Assembly: GCF_900168125.1 (NCBI RefSeq)
Contig: NZ_FUZF01000011.1
Location: forward strand, 1 to 64,000
DNA length: 64,000 nucleotides
From: Sphingobacterium nematocida
GTDB lineage: Bacteria > Bacteroidota > Bacteroidia > Sphingobacteriales > Sphingobacteriaceae
Direction of reading: 5' to 3'
Every line of letters begins with the position of its first letter. Position 1 is the first letter of the stretch. The notes under the pieces are model-generated. The model ran no database searches and was not told the DNA's origin. It was given only the letters and a program-made list of their open reading frames with translations. A program made the translations under genes and the position numbers. Shown one piece after another: positions 41,940-49,688 of this stretch.

Positions 41940-42007
41940 TCGGCTTTATCCTATTTTGATAAATACTATATATTCATTTTTGGTGAATATATTTTATAAA
42001 GATTAAT

Positions 42008-42406
42008 ATGATGAACTTAAAAGCCGTAAACAGATTAAATCCGAGCACCGTATCTGCTCCTGTAGGAAATTATTCGCATGTAACTTTTATCCCAAAAGAT
42101 GCAAACCTTTATGCATTTTCGGGGCAGATTGGTACAGATAGTAATGGTCAAATACCCGATAACTTTAACAAACAGGTGTTTAACACTTTGGAGAATATCA
42201 AACTTCTTCTGGCTAGTCAGAATTTAAATAGTAAGGACGTTATTAAAGTTAATATATGGGCCACCAAGGAAATAGATTGGGATTATTTTGATCGTTTATG
42301 GAATTTGCTCTTTTTTGATGGTAATCCGTCTATGACAATAGCTTATGTATACGCACTGGGCTTACCAGAAATACATGTAGAAATTGAAATCTGGGCAGCT
42401 AAATGA
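42008..42406 (+). CDS. RidA/YjgF-family protein lacking the catalytic Arg
   Basis: The 132 residues follow the RidA fold: VGNYSHVTFIPKDANLYAFS, then GQIGTDSNGQIP and FNTLENIKLLLASQNLNSKD, ending EIHVEIEIWAAK. Enamine deaminases of the RidA type need Arg in PARxxV. Here the place reads NPSMTIAYV, with Met109 instead of Arg, so this is probably a Rid subgroup without classic imine deaminase activity. The final EIEIWA keeps the fold's usual Glu. It is a single cytosolic trimeric protein by homology. Confidence 0.8.
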   Translation: MMNLKAVNRLNPSTVSAPVGNYSHVTFIPKDANLYAFSGQIGTDSNGQIPDNFNKQVFNTLENIKLLLASQNLNSKDVIKVNIWATKEIDWDYFDRLWNLLFFDGNPSMTIAYVYALGLPEIHVEIEIWAAK

Positions 42407-42479
42407 TAGATTGAATTCTAAATAGGCTGCAACGAGGGTTGATTTCCCCTATTATGAAGACCTTTCTATGATTAAGCTC

Positions 42480-42869
42480 TTAAAACCCATAACGCGCTAA
42501 CCAATCTGCGCCTAGCCTGCGTACCTTGTTGGTCTCGCTATCGCAAAGCACCCATAGTGTACGGGAGTCTACCATAAGCTGATCATTGACATAAAACTCT
42601 ACCTTTCGCGGCTGTTTGACGCCTTCGGGCGCCTCAGGATAGGTCTTAACGATAATTGTATCGCCCAAGAATACCTGTTTCTTATACTGGATATGATGGT
42701 CGTACAAGACCCAATAATCGTTTTCGTAAGGCGTTTTAACTTTTAGGATGTCCCAATGTTCGGCTGCAGCCTGCTCTACCCAATTGACAAACTGTACATT
42801 ATTAACATGATTGTTGTGATCTAGATGTTCGGCACTTACTTTAATTTCTATCGTATGTATATATTGCAT
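42480..42869 (-). CDS. Acyl-CoA thioesterase (4HBT hotdog fold)
   Basis: The 129 residues have the 4-hydroxybenzoyl-CoA thioesterase pattern: LDHNNHVNNVQFVNWVEQAA (17-36) holds the catalytic region with NHVNN, then YKKQVFLGDTIIVKTYPEAP and RTLWVLCDSETNKVRRL. These enzymes split acyl-CoA thioesters, often of aromatic or medium acyl groups. It lies 4 bp after the dienelactone hydrolase gene on the same strand, so the two form an operon. Confidence 0.9.
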   Translation of the reverse strand: MQYIHTIEIKVSAEHLDHNNHVNNVQFVNWVEQAAAEHWDILKVKTPYENDYWVLYDHHIQYKKQVFLGDTIIVKTYPEAPEGVKQPRKVEFYVNDQLMVDSRTLWVLCDSETNKVRRLGADWLARYGF

Positions 42870-42873
42870 TTCG

Positions 42874-43614
42874 CTACTTTAATAATTCGTCTAAAAACAG
42901 AAGTGTGTGTTTCCAAGCTCTTTGGGCCATCAGGGGATTATAATCGGCCGACTCGGGGTTGGTAAAGGTATGGCCGCAATTGGCATAGGTGATTATCTGC
43001 CAATCTGCTTTTGCGGTATTCATCTCGACAATAAAATTATCGTAGTCGGCTTTGCTGACTGACTTGTCTTCTGCGGGATGCTCGACCAGGACTTTAACTT
43101 TAATCGGCGAAACTGGTCGATCTGCTGCACGGGCTAACCCGCCATGGATACTAATTACACCTTGTACTGAAAGTCCTCCTCTAGCCGCTTCAAGTGCGCC
43201 AGTACCTCCAAAACAATAACCGATTACTGCAATCTTTAGTGGGTCTGCTCCTTGTTTTATCAATGCATCCAAGGCTAGTTGAATACGGTGCTGATAGGCT
43301 TTATAATCATTCTTATACTGCCCGGCTAATTTGCCTGCTGCAGCATTGTCCGCAGGATTATTACCCTCTCCGTAGATATCGGCAATAAAAGCGATGTATC
43401 CTTCTTTTGAAAGATCTTGGGCAGCCTGTTTGGCTTCATTATCTATGCCTTTCCACGCGGGTAGAATTAGCACTCCTGGAAGATTCTTACCTTCATGAGC
43501 ACTGACCATGCCATGGAGCTGTTGCGTACCGTCGCTATAGGTAACGGACTTAAGGATCTGTGCCTGCACAGTGATACCGGCCACTAACAGAGGTAATAAT
43601 ACTAGATATTTCAT
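42874..43614 (-). CDS. Dienelactone-hydrolase-family protein, exported
   Basis: I take Met at 43614, which gives a signal peptide (MKYLVLLPLLVAGITVQAQ) and 246 residues. The longer frame to 43827 runs through RhuM debris and is rejected. The DLH signature is clear: IAVIGYCFGGTGALEAARGG with the nucleophile Cys in GYCFGG, then VKVLVEHPAEDKSVSKADYD with an Asp, and ITYANCGHTFTNP with the His. It should hydrolyse ester or lactone bonds in the periplasm. It is followed by the thioesterase gene. Confidence 0.92.
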   Translation of the reverse strand: MKYLVLLPLLVAGITVQAQILKSVTYSDGTQQLHGMVSAHEGKNLPGVLILPAWKGIDNEAKQAAQDLSKEGYIAFIADIYGEGNNPADNAAAGKLAGQYKNDYKAYQHRIQLALDALIKQGADPLKIAVIGYCFGGTGALEAARGGLSVQGVISIHGGLARAADRPVSPIKVKVLVEHPAEDKSVSKADYDNFIVEMNTAKADWQIITYANCGHTFTNPESADYNPLMAQRAWKHTLLFLDELLK

Positions 43615-43659
43615 ATTTATTTTTTTCTCTTTGCTAACATAACAACTTGATAATATAAT

Positions 43660-43833
43660 TGTTTGAATCATCGGCAGCAGTTTGGCTTTGTTGTTTGATC
43701 GTGATGTCAGGACAATGGCAAAATATTCAATTGTCTCCACAGTGTAGAGAGAAAGTGGTTGTCGCAAATTTTGCGACAACCACCAAAGATGGAAAGGTGT
43801 ATCGAGTCGAGTTAAAAAGAAAGTCAAATGAAA
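43660..43833 (+). pseudogene. RhuM-family remnant
   Basis: The plus strand contains LALLFDRDVRTM-like text (the winged-helix region), then KVVVANFATTTKDGKVYRVE, the linker before the YYNLD motif. Frames shift between the two. It lies between the hydrolase start and the amidase stop, in the opposite direction to both. Confidence 0.55.
43755..43783. repeat. 29-bp perfect palindrome inside the RhuM remnant
   Basis: GTGGTTGTCGCAAA, a central T, then its exact reverse complement. On the coding strand it spells VVVANFATT. Confidence 0.9.
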
Positions 43834-45030
43834 TTATTGCACTTCTTTTAACCACCTTACTATTCCTTTGTAAATCTTGTCTGCCGTTTGTTTATGAAAC
43901 TTTTCATCTAGTATCCTCTGCTCATCCTCGGGATTACTTAGAAAAGCGATTTCTACCAAACTGTTGGGGTATTCCGTAGGCGAGTTTAATAAGAAATTGA
44001 AATTGCCGATCAAACCAAACTCATTCAATCCCAGATCAAGCATTTCATCCAATATATATTTTGAAACCTCCCTACTGCCGTTGTGATGGTAGTAGGTGCT
44101 TACTCCCTTTACGTCTGTTTTGGATGAGGCATTCAAATGCAGGCTGATTAACAAATCGGGCTTTACCGCTTTAAGCTTCAGTACGCGATCTGTAGTGGCC
44201 ATGTCAATATCTTCGGTACGCGTCAAATAGACATTTTTCACTCCCTTTTTGTGTAATCGTGTTTGTAACTCTTTAGCAAATTTCAGGGTATATGTCTTCT
44301 CTTCTGTACCGTTGGGGCTGACCGCCCCCTTTGAATTGCCACCATGACCTGCATCAATGGCTATAAAGAGATTTTTGATCCCTTTTTTCGCTGGAGCATG
44401 CTTGACCGATATGCGTAAAGACTTGTTGTGGTAATCTATGAAATAGCCCCAGTTTTGCTTTCCTTCGAGCTCGATATGTATACGGTAAACATCGTTCTCC
44501 AGTTGCTCACGGTACACATTTTTTACGATACGAGCTTTTCCCAACTGGGTGATCCATGTGGTATTTGAAGTCGCTCCAAATACATCAACGATAATCTTAT
44601 TGGGTTCCGCAAGCTGAAAACTCCGGTACGGTAGTCGATCTGGTAAACTTACGGTCAATATATCGTAGTTATCTTTTGCTGACAAATGCCAAGAGCCACT
44701 CAAGACATCAGTGGAACTGATGCTGTCTGACAGTTGATGACCAGAGGTCACAAAACGTTTAGGAATATAGGCCATCCAATTTTTTGACAACTTGATCTTA
44801 TATCTATTCTCTATAGAATCGAGTACCACTACACGCACGCCCGTATCTATAAAAGTCATTTTATCGGCTCCCAACCTTACCATACCATCGCTATACTCGA
44901 TATAGGGCAGATCGCCAGTTGTTCTTCCGACCCAAGCTTTTTGAGCATACACTTGTGTACTACAACTAATAGCAATTAACACGGCATAAAAAATAGGCAA
45001 AAGATAGGTCTTCATAGGTTTCATATTCAA
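43834..45030 (-). CDS. N-acetylmuramoyl-L-alanine amidase with AMIN-like domain
   Basis: The 398 residues have a signal peptide with a possible lipobox (LIAISCS), an SH3-like/AMIN middle (YDILTVSLPDRLPYRSFQLA) and an Amidase_3 domain from about 220. Zinc ligands are visible: IAIDAGHGG, TEEKTYTLKFAKEL, LLISLHLNAS, and the catalytic Glu in LVEIAFLSNPEDE. It cleaves the amide between MurNAc and the stem peptide. It lies 68 bp after the eCIS cargo gene on the same strand. It may be a house-keeping enzyme or help particle release by lysis; neither is shown. Confidence 0.92.
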   Translation of the reverse strand: MNMKPMKTYLLPIFYAVLIAISCSTQVYAQKAWVGRTTGDLPYIEYSDGMVRLGADKMTFIDTGVRVVVLDSIENRYKIKLSKNWMAYIPKRFVTSGHQLSDSISSTDVLSGSWHLSAKDNYDILTVSLPDRLPYRSFQLAEPNKIIVDVFGATSNTTWITQLGKARIVKNVYREQLENDVYRIHIELEGKQNWGYFIDYHNKSLRISVKHAPAKKGIKNLFIAIDAGHGGNSKGAVSPNGTEEKTYTLKFAKELQTRLHKKGVKNVYLTRTEDIDMATTDRVLKLKAVKPDLLISLHLNASSKTDVKGVSTYYHHNGSREVSKYILDEMLDLGLNEFGLIGNFNFLLNSPTEYPNSLVEIAFLSNPEDEQRILDEKFHKQTADKIYKGIVRWLKEVQ

Positions 45031-45097
45031 TTGATTCGTCTCCTTGTCGTTGGTCTATAAACCAAAGAAACAACATAAGTATTTATTATTTAATAAT

Positions 45098-46402
45098 TTA
45101 CACAGAAACATAAATACTCCCAACGTTAGGATTCACGCTTTCGACGCAATACTGATACGGTATACTAGTCGATCCCTTTTCGTACTTAGCAATGCGATCT
45201 ATAGCGGTCTGTTCTGTTAATGCAGATGTCACTTTACCACCTTTTACTAGCTTATCCAATTTAACGGGAGTATAGGGCCAGGGGTTTTCAGGATTATTAA
45301 TTTTCACATGCAAAACCCATTTGTTTATTATTGTATTTTCAACCGTGTTGTTAGTCCTTTTTTTCAACTGACTGCTTCCTTTTCTAATATGCTCATCCAC
45401 AGCCCCTACACTAGCGGAATCAACGTGTTTTACTTCCAGTGCAGTATGTTTGTCCAAGTAAACATCGGGTTCGATGTCCGTGTCCATACCCATAGTAATT
45501 GATTCATAGCCCAATCCATCTTCCTCAGCCTGATTCATGGCCGCCTCCAATTCCAAATAGATGCGTTCGGCCGAAACGATAGCTGTGTCTGTCCAATGGT
45601 TGAGTCGCAGCGCTTTCTTCCTCGCCAGACTTTCCTTAACATATCCATTCGCTTTATTCCGATTGGCCTTATCTAAGTAATGTTGTTGGTCATCCTGTGA
45701 AGGTTTATAAGCATTGTACAAACCCACCGAATAGTCTTCCCTCAATTCGCTAATGACTTCGGTATTCTCTTTGAAGTCTTCAAATTTGGAATTCGCTTCA
45801 TCTAGTTCAGATTTTACTCCAGCCCGTTGAACAGGCTTTTCTTGCCCTGTCACCGATTGGGCGATCAAGTTATGTCCCTCAACCGGAACTCGTCCCCAAC
45901 CTAATGCCTTCATGCCCATAATATCCGCCTCACTTTCCAAACCGGCATCGTCATTGATCTGGACATTACCCTTCAGCTGCATGGTCGCCCTCACTCTCCC
46001 CTGCTTCTGCTGTACCACGTGCCAAGCTTCATGCGGCAGGTATTGCTCCTGTCCGGGCGCGATATGGATATCCGTTCCTTGGGCGTAGGCATGTGCCTGC
46101 AACTGCGCGGGCTTTGCTGAGTTATAATGCACCTTTATGTCATCCATGGCATAGCCCGATAGGCTTTCAATACCACTTTTAAGCTTGTCTGGCAACCCTG
46201 TATTATTCGATTGCTGAACCATCTGCTTTTGTCCTGCAAACTCTTCTGTACGTGGACTTTCGTCTGCGATCCGCTGTATGGCGCCGATGGCCCGAGCTTC
46301 GTCCCGTTGGTCTACAAAATCGTGACGGGCATTTTTGTTTCGTTCTACGACATGACCTGTTTCTGAAATTGTGTTTTTAGGCTTTTCAACAAATGTTTTC
46401 AT
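45098..46402 (-). CDS. eCIS cargo protein: DUF4157 domain plus PD-(D/E)XK-like C-terminus
   Basis: The 434 residues start with a disordered basic leader (about 1-65), then the DUF4157 domain (about 68-165: GLPDKLKSGIESLSGYAMDD) with the metalloprotease-like LPHEAWHVVQQ (HEAWH 124-128) and the following ESEADIMG. VQR occurs at 191-193, a frequent boundary in such cargo. The C-terminal part has DIEPDVYL (Asp313) and ALEVKHVDS (Glu323-Val-Lys325), the spacing of a PD-(D/E)XK nuclease, then a helix with QLKKR. DUF4157 is a known eCIS cargo marker. The nuclease call is mine. No immunity gene is evident next to it. Confidence 0.8.
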   Translation of the reverse strand: MKTFVEKPKNTISETGHVVERNKNARHDFVDQRDEARAIGAIQRIADESPRTEEFAGQKQMVQQSNNTGLPDKLKSGIESLSGYAMDDIKVHYNSAKPAQLQAHAYAQGTDIHIAPGQEQYLPHEAWHVVQQKQGRVRATMQLKGNVQINDDAGLESEADIMGMKALGWGRVPVEGHNLIAQSVTGQEKPVQRAGVKSELDEANSKFEDFKENTEVISELREDYSVGLYNAYKPSQDDQQHYLDKANRNKANGYVKESLARKKALRLNHWTDTAIVSAERIYLELEAAMNQAEEDGLGYESITMGMDTDIEPDVYLDKHTALEVKHVDSASVGAVDEHIRKGSSQLKKRTNNTVENTIINKWVLHVKINNPENPWPYTPVKLDKLVKGGKVTSALTEQTAIDRIAKYEKGSTSIPYQYCVESVNPNVGSIYVSV

Positions 46403-46497
46403 GAGATAGTGTTAAACAATGGGATAAGTATCACTCCTATTTCTATATACTAATATATGAAATTGCAACTTAAAATCAGAGATACCCAATAATATCT

Positions 46498-47769
46498 CTA
46501 CGGAATATCTTTTCTTTTAAAAACGCGGATGACAAGTGGTAGGGCAAAAACTAAAAGTAATTGAAACAATATAATGTCCTTCAATGTAATTATCTTGGTC
46601 TTAGATCCCATCTCCTCCACCATATAAATAAACATAATAATAAGCTCTGCGCCCATAATGATACTCACTGCTAACGCATACAGGTAGTTTTGATTGATGT
46701 AATCGGAAAACCGGGGTACAAGTATATAACATAATGCAAAAACAAGCAATAGAAAAATTATTCCCAGTATTGCAAAAAAATACTCTTCCCAAAGTTCGGG
46801 ATAATCGGTACTGACCAATTTGTATATCGTTGAATAGCTGATATCATTTTCTTTTATTTCCGGAAAATCGGCGATTTCAAATCGAGCAAATAAAAACTGA
46901 TTGCGAATCTTATAAAAAGAAGATAGATCCACAGGCTTTACGTATTCGCGGACGCCGGTACCTAATTGAACAGAATACACGCCATCGATCATTTCATATA
47001 GACCGACAATGTAAGTGGTATAATCTTCGACTTTATGCGTATTGAAGGAGAAATACAGCTTTATGTCTCTGATCTCTTGTACTTTTATACTATCTATAGC
47101 GAGAGAGACTGATTTGACAAATTGAAATAATGATCTTTTGTTCTCGAAATCAAAGTCTGGAAGATAAAAATTGATAGCGATCTCTTTGTTCTCTTTGTTT
47201 GGAAGGGCTCTTATATCTTTAAAAATAGCTTCTATCAATCTAATCTGTTCATTTTTCGTGTTAAGGAAGTTTTGTGTATGGTCAGCACCATGCTGCACAA
47301 AAACAAACTCTAAAATAGCAGCATCGGGCAATAGCGCTAATTGAGGATGTTTTTCTCTTTTTTTCAAGATATTATCACTGTTTTTATCGATCCAATACGT
47401 CTGATAGATATACTGTCCACGATATATTTCATTGTAGATCTTGGCAACATAATCTTTCATAAACTCGTCATACTTCTTATCTCGGCCATCGATGGCTTTT
47501 TGTGCCCTGACGTAGTCAAGAAAATTTTCGACAAAATCGGTATAAGATAGATTCAGATTCTTGCTCAGCTCTTGGATGGAAGAAGAACCTACAAATACGG
47601 TGTCCCGGATGGTATCCCGTACGACAATACTATCATGAAATACTATAAATTTTAATCTATCAAAATCGCTTTCGGTTATACAATTTGGACATTCATAGTC
47701 CTGAGCTGATACAGGTGCTGTATTGCTAAAGAATACCAGTAGGCTAATAAGTAGTATTTGGAATCGCAT
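46498..47769 (-). CDS. eCIS-linked membrane protein with large periplasmic domain
   Basis: The 423 residues have a cleavable signal (MRFQILLISLLVFFSNTAPV), a short segment with a CPNC pair (residues 26-29), a helical periplasmic region to about 325, and three membrane helices (about 330-353, 362-386, 397-417), then a basic cytosolic end FKRKDIP. I do not recognise a family. It lies only 2 bp after the AAA ATPase gene in the operon, so it likely takes part in anchoring, assembly or release of the particle. The CxxC pair could be redox-active or a disulfide. Confidence 0.7.
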   Translation of the reverse strand: MRFQILLISLLVFFSNTAPVSAQDYECPNCITESDFDRLKFIVFHDSIVVRDTIRDTVFVGSSSIQELSKNLNLSYTDFVENFLDYVRAQKAIDGRDKKYDEFMKDYVAKIYNEIYRGQYIYQTYWIDKNSDNILKKREKHPQLALLPDAAILEFVFVQHGADHTQNFLNTKNEQIRLIEAIFKDIRALPNKENKEIAINFYLPDFDFENKRSLFQFVKSVSLAIDSIKVQEIRDIKLYFSFNTHKVEDYTTYIVGLYEMIDGVYSVQLGTGVREYVKPVDLSSFYKIRNQFLFARFEIADFPEIKENDISYSTIYKLVSTDYPELWEEYFFAILGIIFLLLVFALCYILVPRFSDYINQNYLYALAVSIIMGAELIIMFIYMVEEMGSKTKIITLKDIILFQLLLVFALPLVIRVFKRKDIP

Positions 47770-47771
47770 AT

Positions 47772-49073
47772 TTATCTAATTGTACCTTCTTTTTCGAGTT
47801 CTTTATCCATTGCTATCTGAAATAGGTCTTTGGTAAGTAGTGGTGTTTCTAATGTGTAGAGCATCAAAGCGCAACGTTGCACTACATTTATCATGCTACC
47901 GCCTGATAATTCTGCTTCGGCGGCGAAAGCGAGTATTTCTTGTTCATCAGATCTTAACCACTCACTAGGCAGCATTTGCTTCCACAACTGTTTTCGAGCT
48001 TGCTTTTCGGGCATTGGAAAATATAGGACTGACTGGAATCTTCGAAAAAAAGCTTCATCCATATTGTCTTTGAGGTTGGTCGCTAAGACCACCATACCTG
48101 GAAAGTCTTCAATACGCTGTAATAGATAGGCTACCTCTTGGTTGGCATGTCTATCGTTGGATGAATTGCCTTCACTTCGTTGCCCAAACAAGGCATCGGC
48201 TTCGTCAAAAAAAAGAATCCAATTCTGATGCTCGGCCCGATCGAAGATCTTGGCTAGGTTCTTCTCGGTCTCTCCGATATACTTGGAAACAATCATAGAC
48301 AAGTCTACCCGATATACATCCATACCATGCTTCTTGCCGAGCAAGGATGCCGCCAGGGTTTTACCTGTACCCGGTGGGCCGTAAAACAAGCAACGGTAGC
48401 CAGGTTTGATGTATTTATTTAATCCCCACCGGGATCGGATATCTTTTTCATTTTGTAGCCACAGGGAAATGCTCTCTAGATCTTCGCGTAGGTGATGCGC
48501 CACCACTAAGTCTTCCCATTCTAGTTCTGTCTGCATTCGTTTGGCCGGAAAATCGTCGCTGTAATCTGGTCGATAGCTTTCATTGCCGAGCACTTTTGCT
48601 AAAAATTCTTCTGAAATGGTTAGCCTTCCGCTCAAAAATGGTTCGCCTGCTCCTTGCCCTTCTAGACGCAATATATTTTCTGTATAAAACCAATGCGATC
48701 TACTGAAGAGCCTTATCGCTAAGGCGCGACTTTCTGAATGGTCTATAGACAATAAAAAGGCTGCAGATTCTCCTGTAGGCAAAAAACCACCGTGTGATAT
48801 TCCTTTCCATCCTCCAAACTCGGTATATGGCCGATCTAGCTCTTTGTTTTGGATAAAGAACAAATCTAATGCCTGAGGGTGGATATGCGGTGTAGTCGCC
48901 AATAGCAAAATGATGGTTTCTTCCCAGGTAAGCTCTCTTCCAGTCAGTCTAGACAGTTCATCGCTATCTAACGGAATATCCCGGAGGGAACTGTATTCGC
49001 TTTCGTGCTGAAAGTACAGCGAGAATGCGGTGTGGAGCAGCTGGGAAATATAAGATAGTATTAATTTTGTCAT
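47772..49073 (-). CDS. eCIS AAA+ ATPase (Afp15/Cis15-like)
   Basis: The 433 residues have an N-terminal alpha domain (about 1-180) and an AAA core. Walker A is GPPGTGKT (232-239), Walker B is ILFFDEAD (286-293) followed by ALFGQRSE, sensor 1 is VVLATN, and the arginine finger is FFRRF. eCIS loci encode one such ATPase, thought to help assembly. Its place after the tape measure gene agrees with Afp15. It is not similar in its N-terminal part to the orphan ATPase at 4995. Confidence 0.9.
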   Translation of the reverse strand: MTKLILSYISQLLHTAFSLYFQHESEYSSLRDIPLDSDELSRLTGRELTWEETIILLLATTPHIHPQALDLFFIQNKELDRPYTEFGGWKGISHGGFLPTGESAAFLLSIDHSESRALAIRLFSRSHWFYTENILRLEGQGAGEPFLSGRLTISEEFLAKVLGNESYRPDYSDDFPAKRMQTELEWEDLVVAHHLREDLESISLWLQNEKDIRSRWGLNKYIKPGYRCLFYGPPGTGKTLAASLLGKKHGMDVYRVDLSMIVSKYIGETEKNLAKIFDRAEHQNWILFFDEADALFGQRSEGNSSNDRHANQEVAYLLQRIEDFPGMVVLATNLKDNMDEAFFRRFQSVLYFPMPEKQARKQLWKQMLPSEWLRSDEQEILAFAAEAELSGGSMINVVQRCALMLYTLETPLLTKDLFQIAMDKELEKEGTIR

Positions 49074-49153
49074 TCTCTATTTTGTTTCGTCGAATCGTAA
49101 TAACTACTCGAAAGTGGCTAATCGAGAAGAAGAATTGCTTTGTCTTTATATTT

Positions 49154-49240
49154 TTATAAAATACGAGATGAAGGTGCTTGATTACTGGTACGTTGGCGCA
49201 CAGAATTCTCTAATGGTTCTTTTTGAATAATCGATTTCAT
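49154..49240 (-). CDS. Possible 28-aa peptide in the eCIS operon
   Basis: ATG at 49240 to TAA at 49154 encodes MKSIIQKEPLENSVRQRTSN and a short tail. It lies in the 174-bp gap between the VQR protein and the ATPase, 8 bp after the former's stop. The composition resembles the polar leaders of the cargo proteins. It may be a chance frame. Confidence 0.25.
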   Translation of the reverse strand: MKSIIQKEPLENSVRQRTSNQAPSSRIL

Positions 49241-49247
49241 AGGCCTA

Positions 49248-49676
49248 TTATTGCTTGGTGAAAGGATGTACAACATGTGTGTGAAATTGTTTTCCCATAT
49301 TATACAATAAACCATGTCCCTGACTGGCTAGCACATGAGGATTTTCAGCCTTTAACGTATCCCATAGTCCTGCATTCTCCGTTATTAATTTTTGTCGCAA
49401 TACTAGCTCATGTTCGGGCGACATGGGGATATTATTTCTATACATCATATGGTTCATACCTTTAAAAATACCCTTGGCTAAAAAATTGCTAGAACCTAGG
49501 TTCTGAAATAAGTCTTGACCTAATTGCTCTCTGGGATTTCGCTGTACAACTGGAGTATTCGTATTGTTAGCATTAGTCTTTCTATAAGCTTGTAATATTT
49601 GACCTATAGAACCTTGGTTCTTTGACTTTCTTTGAGCTGTTTCTTGCTCTTGTCTGGTTTGAGTTTCTGTTTTCAT
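49248..49676 (-). CDS. Small eCIS-operon protein with VQR motif
   Basis: The 142 residues have a Gln/Lys/Asn-rich leader (MKTETQTRQEQETAQRKSKN), then TPVVQRNPRE (about 42-51), then a helical domain with LGSSNFLAKGIFKGMNHMMY and a His-rich end (GKQFHTHVVHPFTKQ). The leader and VQR resemble the front of the DUF4157 cargo at 45098, which suggests a second cargo or a loading adaptor. No catalytic motif is recognised. It lies 12 bp after the tape measure gene. Confidence 0.65.
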   Translation of the reverse strand: MKTETQTRQEQETAQRKSKNQGSIGQILQAYRKTNANNTNTPVVQRNPREQLGQDLFQNLGSSNFLAKGIFKGMNHMMYRNNIPMSPEHELVLRQKLITENAGLWDTLKAENPHVLASQGHGLLYNMGKQFHTHVVHPFTKQ

Positions 49677-49688
49677 AAGTTTAATTTA

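Noticed and set aside
15501..43783. CRISPR array or REP-type repeat family
   Set aside because: The palindromes are single, far apart, differ in sequence and lie in coding remnants; there is no spacer-repeat periodicity.
43615..43827. 71-residue N-terminal extension of the dienelactone hydrolase
   Set aside because: The extension is antisense to a RhuM remnant, while Met at 43614 gives a perfect signal peptide.
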